From: Ascidia mentula
Lineage: Eukaryota > Chordata > Ascidiacea > Phlebobranchia > Ascidiidae
Direction: 5' to 3'
DNA length: 64,000 bases
Assembly (NCBI GenBank): GCA_947561715.1
Contig: OX387199.1
Location: 16,249,001-16,313,000, forward strand
Positions 12,170 to 21,648 of this stretch are shown here, one piece after another. The number at the start of each line of letters is the position of its first letter. Position 1 is the first letter of the stretch. Position numbers and translations under genes: made by a program. The notes under the pieces were generated by a model. The model did not search any database, was not told where the DNA came from, and saw nothing but the letters and a program-made list of their open reading frames with translations.

Positions 12170-12303
12170 AACGGGCTTTGTATTTCATCGCCCCACTGCG
12201 CAGGTCCTTTCTTGGCGATCACAGCTAACGTATCGCGATCATGAGGTTTGCAGGCTTGGCAGCCCACGCATTGCAGCCTAGCTTGATTAGCCACTTTCAG
12301 TAC
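12170..12303 (-). other. GC-rich coding-like fragment with CxxCxxC motif
   Basis: On the minus strand about 45 codons are open and contain CVGCQAC followed by KPHDRDTLAVI and a GPAQWGDEI stretch. The segment is clearly richer in G+C than its flanks and replaces the ordinary unit sequence here and in the sister copy (about 52531-52655), where the frame is also open. It has no start codon or obvious splice sites. I do not recognise it; it may be captured filler DNA or an exon of an element. Confidence 0.35.
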
Positions 12304-12508
12304 TATTGTTTAATCAAACAAACAAACTGTCATTAGTACTTCGCGCAAAAATTTTGGACCGCTTAGGACTTGTTTTTTTACAACGTGTATAATTTAATTT
12401 AATATTGAAATATTTTTTACCGCACCAATGTTGGAAGCCAGGTGAGGTTTTCCATATGTTATATGGATCGGGTGCTTGGCCGCAAAGCCGGCCTTTGGTG
12501 AAATTATG

Positions 12509-12722
12509 ATTTTTTTTTCTAAGACCAAACCGGGGTTTGAACCCAGGATGTCATGGGCACGAAACCCGATCAGGTTTTATTCTTGGTATACGGGTCGGGC
12601 GCTTGGTTAATGTTTTTTTTTTTTTTTTTTTTTTTACCACACCGGGATTTGAACCCAGGATATCCTGGCCACGAATCCCGATCAGGTTTTCTTCTTGGTT
12701 AATGTTGCCAATCACCCGCCCA
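12509..12722 (-). mobile_element. Two nested tRNA-derived SINE copies
   Basis: Two minus-strand heads each with a B box (GGTTCAAACCCC and GGTTCAAATCCC) lie back to back. The right copy ends in a 24-base A tail (T run at 12612-12635 on +), and the left copy in a shorter one at 12509-12518. The long clean tail suggests the right copy inserted more recently into the older copy. At 52861-52975 only the older copy is present. Confidence 0.65.
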
Positions 12723-12903
12723 ATGAATGTGCTCTCGAGCTCGCCCTTGCGGTCAAATTCAAACGCCAAGTGTCGGAATAACAGAATAGATAAAAAAAAG
12801 CCTGTTGCATTGTGAACTTTGCAAAACTTTAGTGTTCCATAAAAACCACCTGAAAAACTTCATGGGCTAGTGGCTAGTTTGTTGCAAAAAGTTCTAGATT
12901 CAA

Positions 12904-14330
12904 TGGTTGTCCACAGTTCGGACGTGAACTGAGGGCCACGATCTGACGATACGTGACTGGGAATGCCGAACCTCGCAACCCAATGAAAAACGAAAGCACG
13001 TGCACAAGTGATGGTGGTGGCGTCATCGATTGGTATCGCTTCCGGCCATCGGGTGAAGCGGTCGACCACAGTTAATAAATACCTTTGAACTAGACAAAGT
13101 GGAAGAGGACCAACGATGTCGATGCTTATGTGTTGAAAACGAGATGTCGGAGGGCGGTACTCGGCAAGTGGAGCCTGAACGTGCTGCTGAACCTTGGCGC
13201 GCTGGCAAGCTACACATTGCTTGGCCCACAACGCTACTTGCTTCTTTAACCCATGCCAAACAAATTTGGAGGCAACAAGGTTATTCGTGGTGCGAATGGA
13301 CGGGTGGGACAATCCGTGAACGGCATCGAACACCTTCTTTTGCCAGGACGAGGGAACGACGGGCCGAGGTCTTCCAAGGGATGTGTCACACAGCAGCGTG
13401 GTTCCTGAATTTCCAACCGGGACATCTTGCAAAAGCAACACGGTAATTGCTGTGCGATAAGACTGCACTTCATCGGTTTGTTGCGCGGCTGCCAGAGCCT
13501 CGCAATCAAGGTCGAATAGAGGCACACGTAGGGCACTAAAGAGAGACCTGGAAAGTAAGTCCGCGACAGCATTCGACTTGCCGCTACTGTGCCGGACATC
13601 GTTAGTGAACTCGGAAATGGAAGAAAGTTGATGCTGCTGGCGAGCAGGCCAAGGGTCGGCATCCTTCTTGAATACGAAAGTAAGGGGCATGTGGTCGGTG
13701 TACGCAGTAAACTTGCGCCCTTCCAGAAAATAGCGGAAGTGCCTGATTGCCAGATGCAGCGCAAAAAGCTCGCGGTCAAAGGCGCTGTACTTTGTTTCCG
13801 GCTTACTCAACTGACGGCTGAAGAAAGCAAGTGGGGCCCAATGACCGTCGGAAAAAAAAGGACTGCACCCACAGCGGTCGCAGAGTCATCTGTCGTGAGC
13901 GCGATGCAGGCTTGCCACTGTGGATGATGCAAAAGCGTAGCATTGGCGAGCCACACCAGTTGTTTAGGTTTGCCCGCTAAAGTACCATAAAGCGGTTTCA
14001 TAATATTGGCAATATTGGGCACGAACCTGTGGTAGAAGTTGACCATCCCTGAAAACTCCTGTAAACCTTTGATGGTGGTCGGCACAGGAAAGTTCTTCAC
14101 CGCGTCAACTTTGCTGGACGAGGGTTGGATGCCGCAGTGGTCGACGAAATACCCAAGAAACTCGATGCTACTTTTGCCAAACTCGCACTTTTGTACGTGC
14201 TTTCGTACTGCGCCTCAGCTTGTGGCGAACAACACAAAAAACACGAGTATATAAGGCGGCAATCACGACACGGGAAAATGGCAATAGCACGCTTCAATGC
14301 ACAGGCGAACACTACAGTTTGGTCGCCACA
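12904..14330 (-). pseudogene. Ty3/gypsy relic (RT end, RNase H, integrase core, part of LTR)
   Basis: The minus strand encodes the RT/RNase H connection (QEFSGMVNFYHRFVP), RNase H (FDRELFALHLAIRHFRYFLEG, TDHMPL) and integrase with a zinc-finger C-x2-C and the catalytic-core stretch SIDIVGPLPL. Frameshifts separate the pieces and the 3' end is cut off inside integrase at 12904. Bases ~14230-14330 are the remaining part of the short LTR. It is the sister copy of the element at 53662-55638 and keeps the integrase core that the other has lost. The gag start seen in the other copy is missing. Confidence 0.8.
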
Positions 14331-14361
14331 ATATCTTCAATATGTGTGTTAAGCTGTTTGT

Positions 14362-15038
14362 TCACCTCCAGTTTGTGAGTCCTAAAAATCGGGCATGCAA
14401 ATGCAGATCATTGACAGGTAAGGAATTTAACAATCGGACCAGGTATGCGTTCCTATTTTTTTCAACAAGTTTCATAATTGTTACGTGTCTGAGCATACCA
14501 TCATCATTTATGGCACCAGCTTGACGAAGGCCCTTCACAAATTTCTCGCACCAGGCCTTACTATGCAAGTGAGGATTTATAGATTCATGGTTCAAGTCCA
14601 ATTGCTTCATTTGACATAGTTTCCTTTTCCTAACGTTGTTGTAGGATGTCTCGCTGAAAATTGCCAGTTTCCCATGTTCGTCCGATTTGTATTTTTCGAT
14701 GATATTGTGTGTCACCAACCGCAAAATCTTACGCAGATTGCATCTTTGGAGAGAGATTATGAAGAAAATTGTTTCGTTTCGGGAAGCATTTGCTGCACTT
14801 TTGCTTGTATAATGCGTAGCTTGGCAAATGCCGATTCCGTGTAGGTCTTGATCTTTTTATGTAAAAACTCAGCACCGGGGCCCGAAACATTAGGAATTGC
14901 AAGTTTTCCTATTCTCATCACTTTCACACTGAGTGAAGAAATCCGTCTTGTTGAAGTACAGAGTAATGTCGTTATGCTGCTGTACTTCCCGGTTTGCCAA
15001 TAAACCAAGACAAATAACCCCCTGGTTTGTGACGTCAC
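14362..15038 (-). pseudogene. Unrecognised repeated coding-like segment (best preserved)
   Basis: Two open stretches read on the minus strand. The first (15038-14757) contains IGKLAIPNV and a lysine-rich IKTYTESAFAKLRIIQAKVQ helix-like run. The second (14724-14362) contains THNIIEKYKSDEHGKLAIF, LCQMKQLDLNHESIN, SKAWCEKFVKGLRQAGAIND and MLRHVTIMKL. A near-identical copy is at 55670-56346 and diverged copies lie near 1040-1725, 29824-30186, 34530-34718, 41750-42344, 47797-48340 and, inverted, 19620-19990. An RT-like motif lies further downstream on the same strand at 53345-53644. It could be the N-terminal part of a Penelope-like polyprotein; not established. Confidence 0.4.
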
Positions 15039-15586
15039 AGTGTCGTATTTTGTGTGATGCCACAGCTTGCCTTGACCCTTAAAAGAAACGTACTTTGGGG
15101 GTTTTCCTGTATTTGAATTCGCTGCAGCGATAAAGGTTTACGATTATTGGTCGCCGCTATTATCAGTATAGTTTTCTACACTAAGTTGACGTATAAGCGA
15201 AAAACTTTGAAAATACGTGAATTGTAGATGTACCTTTAGTTTTCCACAAGTTGCTATGGCCAAACCACATGCACTTTAATCGTGCCCACAGTTTCGAAAC
15301 GAATTGTCGCATGTTAAAGTCACGACCTAAAAGTTTATCCCCTGAAAATGTACTTGAATCGGCAGTTGTTGTAAGTAAAACATAGCATAAAGATTTATGT
15401 TTTGTTTTACCACAAAATATGTTGATATTTGACCGCAGCAAAATAGAATCGGTTTGGCAATAAAAGCACACGACGGCGCTAAAGGGGTGTATCTACTGAA
15501 TTTCGATCATTTATGAAGTCCTTTTCACCCAGGTCTGGGATCTTCGATATTGTGGTTTAGGAGTTTGAATATTGTGATTAAAAGCA

Positions 15587-15832
15587 TGGAAATGAAAGTT
15601 CGCAGTATGTAACTTTTATTGATTTTATGTGGTTTGTGCTTTTGTACCCACGGAATTTGATGACAATCGTCTGAAAACAATATTGATGAACATTAGAGTT
15701 CTTTCGCGAGAGTTCAATGATAATGTGGAAATTCGACAAAAAAGAGATTCGGATAATGCGTTCGCGAAAAACATTCGCAAAAAAAGTAAAAATGCCCAGT
15801 TCAATTTCAATGTTGTTACATGTAAATTTTAG
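15587..15832 (+). pseudogene. Degenerate repeat-peptide gene
   Basis: The start MEMKVRSM is followed at once by a TAA inside the signal peptide. The rest, in shifted frames, retains CGLCFCTHG, TILMNIRVLSR, FNDNVEIRQK and a single RDSDN remnant before diverging into lysine-rich sequence ending at 15832. The copy at 56895-57140 has the same lesions, so it was already broken before duplication. An upstream motif copy (CACACGACGGCGCTAAAG) sits at about 15468. Confidence 0.7.
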
Positions 15833-16331
15833 AAAACACAACGCTTATCTCGTTTCGCTTTAAAAAGGAAATACAAAATTAAACACGAACTTTTTGTATG
15901 AATGTTTCGGATTTTGTTCCAGTCCTCACCTACAACCCAACTCGATCCACAAACGGATCTAAAATATGTACAATAAATCAGCAAAGTTCGTATAACACTT
16001 TTGTGTTTGGTTTTGTATTTGGTTTTTACAGCTAAGCCAGACAAGCGTCGTGCTTACGAAAATTTGCAAGTTGCGGCATCAAAATTAAAATTATCATTTC
16101 CAATATTTCCAAAGATTAAGATATTTACAGCCGTTAGATTTCAAATGTTGAAATTTTTAAAATGATTGTCTTCATAGCAATATTCTGATAAATATTTGCG
16201 GTGATAAAATGTAACTTAAAAAAACGTGGGTAGGCTAAAATATGGCATATAGAAAGCCAAGCTATTACATTTCTTTTTTTGTTAGTTAAAATCTACACCT
16301 TATAAGAAGCGTTTAGTATTTTTCTACAATT

Positions 16332-17238
16332 TTAGGCCTTCCGTAATCCCCGCGGAGAGGATATTCCTGCGTTTTCGTTGAATCCGGATGGAGGTGCCAC
16401 CATATCCGAATCCCTTTTTTGTCGATTTTCTGCATTATCACTGAATCTTGGTAGAGGAGGTCCCATCATATCCGAATCCCTTTTTTGTCGATCTTCTGCA
16501 TTATCATTGAAACCTAGTGGAGGAAGTCTCACACTATCCGAATCCCTTTTTTGTCGATCTTCTGCATTTTCATTGAAACCTAGTGGAGGAAGTCTCACAC
16601 TATCCGAATCCCTTTTTTGTCGATCTTCTGCATTATCATTGAAACCTAGTGGTGGAAGTCTCACACTATCCGAATCCCGTTTTTTGTCGATCTTCTGCAT
16701 TTTCATTGATACCTAGTGGAGGAAGTCTCACACTATCCGAATCCCTTTTTTGTCGATCTTCTGCATTATCATTGAAACCTAGTGGAGGAAGTCTCACACT
16801 ATCCGAATCCCTTTTTTGTCGATCTTCTGCATTATCATTGAAACCTAGTGGAGGAGGTCTCATCATATCCGAACTCCTTTTTTGTCGATCTTCTGCATTA
16901 TCATTGAAACTTAGTGGAGGAAGTCTCACACTATCCGAATCCCTTTTTTGTCGATCTTCTGCATTATCATTGAAACCTAGTGGAGAAAGTCTCACACTAT
17001 CCAAATCCCTTTTTTGTCGATCTTCTGCATTATCATTGAAACCTAGTGGAGGAAGTCTCACACTATCCGAATCCCTTTTTTGTCGATTTTCCACAATATC
17101 ATTGAATAATCGTGTAAGACCTCCAATGTTTTCCGAGATCGTTTTCAGCCGATTATCGTTCAAATCATTTCCGTGAGAACAAAAACACAGTCCACACAAA
17201 ATTAGTAAAATTAACGTAATGCTACCTTTCCTTTGTAT
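16332..17238 (-). pseudogene. Repeat-peptide pseudogene C (11 units)
   Basis: This is the largest family member. Reading on the minus strand: a signal peptide core (SITLILLILCGLCFCSHG), a non-repeat stretch (LKTISENIGGLTRLFNDI), then 11 tandem units, most of them of 22 residues (DSDSVRLPPLGFNDNAED plus RQKR), and the tail SSPRGLRKA. Two lesions are visible. The family ATG is ATA here (17236-17238), and one extra base near 16679 shifts the frame between units 6 and 7. Most units carry an extra Leu before Pro-Pro, making a 66-base repeat, so this array amplified independently of the 63-base arrays elsewhere. A non-ATG start is possible but unproven. Confidence 0.75.
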
Positions 17239-17279
17239 GTTTTTCGAAGTCTCTCAACTTACAATATCAAATACTCGTG

Positions 17280-17390
17280 TTTTCATAAGTTTCCAAGTAT
17301 AAGTGAATTTGGTCTGGGAGAAAGAAGGGACTTGACACTGAAGGAGGTGATGCACATACAACCCTTTAGCGCCACCGTGTGCTATCATTT
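17280..17390 (-). promoter_or_regulatory. Proximal promoter of peptide pseudogene C
   Basis: It contains the minus-strand motif AGCACACGGTGGCGCTAAAG (about 17364-17383), the CACTTATACTTGG block and the ACGAGTATTTGATATTG block in the family order. Confidence 0.5.
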
Positions 17391-18019
17391 CCATACAGTT
17401 TATATTTTACTACGCCCAATTCCAATATTCTTCTTGTAGCTGTTTGAGAAAATTTATACAAATTCTCATTAAATATATATGGATTTTCTAGTTTTACTTG
17501 GTAGAACTCACCTACTAATATCAATGGTTTGGAAACTTACAGCAAAACTTCTCAGCACGTTTACAATACTGACAGTCATGTGTTGTATCTACATTTTAAC
17601 GCACGAGAAACAACATGGCATTATGTATTTCTGCTAAAATAACAAATTTTTTGATGGCCACTTGTAAATGCCAGTCTCGATTTCGTCAATAAATGTTAAT
17701 TTCTTCGATTATTTCCTTTATTGAAAATTCTATGTGATTTTAATATTCAGCGAATTATATATAAGCACGTAGTATTTTGCTACACACATAAATTACTTAT
17801 TTACAATATCCACTACCAAGAGCTGGTAGAGCTCTGCAAATAGGTGATATCAAAACGTTTATTGGAGTTTTTTGGTCCAGTACAGAGTCCGTGTCGCAAT
17901 GAAGGCGGAAGGGCAAACACCTAGCCATATTCCAGGCAAAAGACAGGTAAGATTAATTGTTTCTGCCATTACTGCGCTGAGCACGGTGCAAAAAAGGCCA
18001 ACTACTATATTTCAAGTTT

Positions 18020-18700
18020 TAAGAATAGTTTATGACTATATGCTTGCTTGTGCACTGCTTTTATAAGAGACTGACTATGAAATCATTTTAATAGCACGAG
18101 CTTTCGCGAGATTGATCTCGCTACATCAGGTGCAGCAAATAACGTGTCAAATAAAATGCGGTAACAGCGCTAAAAACAAGAAAGAAAAAAAGGAAAAACG
18201 CACGAAGAGGTGATCATTGTTGGTCACTGAGTGCCCGTGGCATCTTGGTGCGTATAATGACTCATAAAGGCCCAGTCTCTATTGAGACCGTGGTTGATAG
18301 AGTCAAATTTTTCGATGAGGCGTTGTTCTGCCGTCTCTTTCGCTAGTCTCGTTCTTCTCTTAACCTTCTGTAGCACCATGACCCTCAAGTCTTCAACACT
18401 GTGGTCAGGCTCGTTGAAATGAGCTTCTACCGGTTTCTCGTAGTTGTTGTGCCGAATATCATTTTTGTGTCCGTTCATTCTTTGTCTTAGTGTTTGTCCG
18501 GTTTGTCCGATATACAAAGCTCGTGGACAGCGCGCACACGTCAAGGCGTAAATGACATTGGTTGACCTGCAGGAAAATGTTCCCTGTGGTGAAAAGAGAT
18601 CAATCTCGCGAAAGCTCGTGCTATTAAAATGGTTTCATAGTCAGTCTCTTATAAAAGCAGCGCACAAGCAAGCATATAGTCATAGATCAGAGACTGACAC
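18020..18700 (-). mobile_element. Penelope-like element fragment flanked by inverted repeats
   Basis: Bases ~18024-18107 and ~18593-18690 are inverted copies (AGCACGAGCTTTCGCGAGAT, TTATAAGAGACTGACTATGA, ATATGCTTGCTTGTGC blocks). Between them lies a minus-strand GIY-YIG endonuclease reading frame. Penelope-like elements carry this nuclease at the C-terminus and often show such inverted terminal arrangements. The reverse transcriptase is missing, so this is a 5'-truncated insertion within the inverted duplication segment. Confidence 0.7.
18224..18544 (-). pseudogene. GIY-YIG endonuclease domain of a Penelope-like element
   Basis: This 106-residue open frame begins CARCPRALYIGQTGQTLRQR, the family form of the GIY-YIG nuclease with the YIG tripeptide and the downstream Arg. 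A His-x-His-like NGHKNDIRH stretch, a PVEAHFNEPDHS stretch and a conserved C-terminal block (ETAEQRLIEKFDSINHGLN, with the catalytic Glu) follow. This is the C-terminal end of the polyprotein, which nicks target DNA in retrotransposition. The first codon is not a true start; the frame is cut upstream at the inverted repeat. Core residues look intact, but without the reverse transcriptase it cannot work alone. Confidence 0.75.
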
Positions 18701-18719
18701 GACAAATTGAAGAAATTGA

Positions 18720-19022
18720 AAGAATAGTTTAGTATTTTTCCACAATTTGATAATTGTGTAATCCCAACGGAGGTCCTATTTCTGCATTATCATTTAAACC
18801 CTTTTTTGTTGATTTTCTGTATTGTTGTTAAATCTGTTCCACATTACTCGAAGTCCCTGTTTAGTCGAATTTGCATATCATCATTAAATACTTGCGAGTG
18901 AACTAAATGTTCTTCAAAATCGTTTTCGGTGGATTATCATCAAACGTTTTTCCGTGGGAACAAAAGCACAATCCACAGAAAAGTAGTAAAATTACCATAC
19001 TGCGAACTTTCCTTACATGCTT
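18720..19022 (-). pseudogene. Degenerate repeat-peptide gene (inverted)
   Basis: On the minus strand the ATG is followed directly by a TAA. The signal-peptide segment (LLLFCGLCFCSHG), a TILKNI remnant and traces of two units (NNNTENQQK, NDNAEI) remain in broken frames. An upstream motif (AGCACACGATGGCGCTAAAG in minus orientation) is intact at about 19068-19087. Confidence 0.65.
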
Positions 19023-20010
19023 TCAATCACAATGTCCAAAATCTTTGATCACGATATCATACAGCCCTTTAGCGCCATCGTGTGCTTTCTTTACCATGTC
19101 GATTCTATTTTGCTGCGGTCAAATTTCAACTTTTTTTCCATAAAAAACATTTTTTGTCTCAAAAGTAAACATATGACTTTATGCTATTCATTACTTACAA
19201 CATCTGGCGCTCCAAATAAATGCCGTGATTCATAGGTGGGGAAACACTGTAATATAGTTCTAACTATACCATACGACAATCCGTTTCGAAACCCTGGCCA
19301 TGATTAAAGTGCATGTGGGAAAGACATGGCAACTTACGCAAAACTCAAGGTACATCTACATCAAATACGCTTCACGTCATCTTAAACCTAAAAAAACTAC
19401 ACTAAAAATAACGACGAGCAATAATCGAAAACCTTTATCGCAGTAGTGAATTCAAAGATAGGAAAATCCCCAAACTTCTTTTCTGCATAGGCTAGGGCAA
19501 GCTCTGGCATCAGATAAAACACGTCACTGTGACGTCACAGATCAAAGGCTTATTTGTGTCCGATTTTGGCAAATCGAAAGGTAAATCAGCATAACGACAT
19601 TACTCTGTACCTCAACAAGACGGGTTTCTTTGTGCGGTGTGAAAGTGATGAGAATAGGAAAACTTGCAATTCCTGACGTTTCGCCCCCATGTGTTGTGCT
19701 TTCAGATGAAAAGATCAAGAACTACACGGAATCGATATTTACCAAGGTACGCAATATACAAGCAAAATTGTAGCAAATGCTTCCCAAACAAAACAATTTC
19801 ACTCATCATATCCCTCCTGAGATGCAGTCTACTTAAGATTTTGCGGTTTGTGACACACCGAATAACAACGTGCAATGTAAATCGGACAAAGATGGGGAAC
19901 TGGTCATTTTTCACGAGACATCGTACAACAACATTATGAAAAGAGAACTACGACGAACAAAGCAATTGAACTTAAAACATAAATCTATAATAGCTCACTT
20001 GCATATTAAG

Positions 20011-20692
20011 TCTAGTCGTTTTACGAATATAAAACCACGTAGTTAATAGCGAGGCACATGTTGCACGCAGTAGGCGCTTTGGTCGTGCCCTCTGTAAAAC
20101 GAGGTTGTACGACTGTCATTTGCTGTGTTTGCCTTCAAATGACTTGAAATTGTCAACAAGTCAACACGAATGAATATGAAGATTACCTGTCTTAACAGTT
20201 TTCATTGAAGTCGAGTCGTTTTTCGAATATTAAACCACGTAGTTAATATCGTGGCGCATGTTGCGCGCAGTCAGCGCGTTGGTCGTGCCCTCTATAACAA
20301 GAGGTTGCACGACTGTCATTTGCAGTGTTTGCCTTCAAATGACTTGAAATTGTCAACAAGTTAACAAGAATGAATATGGAGATGACCTGTCGAAAGGATT
20401 TTCGTTGAAGTCAAGTCGTTTTTTGAATATTAAATCACGTATTTAATACCGTGACGCATGTTGCGCACAGTCAGCGCGTTGGTCGTGCCCCTCTGCAAAA
20501 AGAGGTTGCACGACTGTCATTTGCAGTGTTTGCCTTCAAATAACTTGAAATTGTCAACAAGTTAACAAGAATGAACATGGAATTGACCTGTCGAAACAGT
20601 TTTCGTTGAAGTCGAGTCGTTTTTTGAATATTAAACCACGTAGTTAATACCGTGGCCCATGTTGCGCGCAGTCAGCGCGTTGGTCGTGCCCC
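20011..20692 (+). repeat. Tandem repeat, ~200 bp x 3.4
   Basis: The GGTCGTGCCC landmark falls at 20081, 20281, 20481 and 20682, giving periods of 200, 200 and 201 bases. Each monomer contains AATATTAAACCACGTA, CATGTTGCGCGCAGTCAGCG, GGTTGCACGACTGTCATTTG and CTTGAAATTGTCAACAAG. No open frame is conserved. It occurs only here, at the right edge of the inverted segment. Confidence 0.9.
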
Positions 20693-21169
20693 CCTGTTTC
20701 TTTCCTTGAAATGAAGCCAAATAAATATCAGTTAAGCCTTCGTTTGCTTAATGTAAAATCGAAATACCATATTTTATTTTGCAATTTGTTGAAACTAAAC
20801 TCACTTTAAATGTGAATAAACTACAGACGAAGTTTAGATGCTTGGGAACAGTTGTATTATTTACCTTGTGATCATTTTCAGAGAAATTTCAACAAAAATG
20901 TATGTGTTTCTCAAGCTTGGCAGAAACTACTCACCTTATTGTAAGTTGTTGTAAGTAAATCATAACGTAACGATTTATGTTTTGATTGCAAAAAGAACCA
21001 TAATATTCAATGAGAGCTGAAGACAGGTTGTTCGTCTCTATTGACGGATCGACGTTAACGGAAAGGCACCACAAAGTGGAAGCCTACCCTCTGTCTGTAG
21101 CTATTTTTTCGACAAAAATGTTTAAATATATGACCGGTTCACAGCAAAGTAGAGTCGGTATGGAAAGTA

Positions 21170-21294
21170 AAGCACACGATGGCGCTAAAGGGTTTCCAAT
21201 ATTATAAAGCCTTTTTCCCCCTAGATTAAAATCACTTATACTTGGCAAAACACGAGTATTTGATATTGTGGGCTGAGAGTCAGGATTCGAAAGC
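21170..21294 (+). promoter_or_regulatory. Proximal promoter of peptide gene D
   Basis: It contains CACACGATGGCGCTAAAG (21173-21190), TATTATAAAG (about 21200), the CACTTATACTTGG block and the leader GAGAGTCAGGATTCGAAAGC. The distal block TTCGTCTCTATTGACGGATC at about 21031 links it to gene B. Confidence 0.6.
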
Positions 21295-21648
21295 ATGGAA
21301 ATGAAAGCACACATCACGTTACTTTTCTTGATATTGTGTGGATTGTGCTTTTGTTCACACGGAAAAGAGTTCAAGGATAAAAGAGATTCGGATATTGTCC
21401 GACCTCCATTTGGATTCAACGATAATGCAGAAATTCGACAAAAAAGGGATTCGAAAATGGTCCTACCTCCATTGGGATTCAAGGATAATGCAGAAAATCG
21501 ACAAAAAAGGAATTCGGATATGGTGAAACCTCCATCGGGATTTAACGATAATGCAGAATATCGACAAAAAAGAGATTCGGATGGTGTGATGCCTTCAAGG
21601 GGATTCAACGCAGGAATATCCCCTCCGCGGGGATTACGCAAGGATTAA
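21295..21648 (+). CDS. Secreted repeat-peptide precursor D (4 units)
   Basis: This 117-residue intronless precursor has a signal peptide nearly identical to that of gene A, then EFKDKR and four units: DSDIVRPPFGF, DSKMVLPPLGF, NSDMVKPPSGF and DSDGVMPSRGF. Three are closed by a Lys-Arg site; the last leads into the tail AGISPPRGLRKD. The first residues of the units vary more than in genes A, B and F (Asn for Asp in unit 3, Lys for Asp in unit 2, Pro-Ser for Pro-Pro in unit 4), so this copy is older or less constrained. It is followed by shortened alpha and beta modules and then the gypsy insertion. Intact, presumably expressed; function unknown. Confidence 0.83.
   Translation: MEMKAHITLLFLILCGLCFCSHGKEFKDKRDSDIVRPPFGFNDNAEIRQKRDSKMVLPPLGFKDNAENRQKRNSDMVKPPSGFNDNAEYRQKRDSDGVMPSRGFNAGISPPRGLRKD

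Larger units (their letters stand above)
6431..12903 (+). repeat. Segmental duplication unit 2
   Basis: The unit starts with the same bases as window position ~10-80, then jumps near 6510 directly into module alpha/beta sequence, so its middle was lost by deletion. It then contains a broken peptide gene (7648), a Penelope-like fragment (8535-8715), intact peptide gene B (9583), alpha (10570), beta (11310) and SINE copies (12509-12722). The stretches 7800-8530 and 8720-9290 are AT-rich with nothing recognisable. Confidence 0.75.
12904..15916 (+). repeat. Segmental duplication unit 3 (upright part)
   Basis: Its content is the gypsy relic, the minus-strand coding-like element (14362-15038) and a broken peptide gene (15587). 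It is closely related to 53800-57230, which shows that the gypsy insertion preceded duplication of these two units. It ends at an inversion breakpoint near 15917, where sequence switches to the reverse complement of a peptide-gene 3' flank. Confidence 0.75.
15917..20005 (-). repeat. Inverted segment of the duplication array
   Basis: Relative to all other units this segment is flipped. The left edge carries the reverse complement of the peptide-gene 3' flank (GGACTGGAACAA sequence seen at 22047). It then holds peptide pseudogene C, its promoter, a ~350 bp upstream module (17560-17920, also at 30100-30560 and 57850-58210), a Penelope-like insertion, a second degenerate peptide gene and an inverted copy of the coding-like segment (19620-19990). 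Confidence 0.75.

Noticed and set aside
13099..13446. Plus-strand frames over the short-LTR gypsy relics (also 13589, 54319, 54794)
   Set aside because: Antisense shadows of RNase H and integrase.
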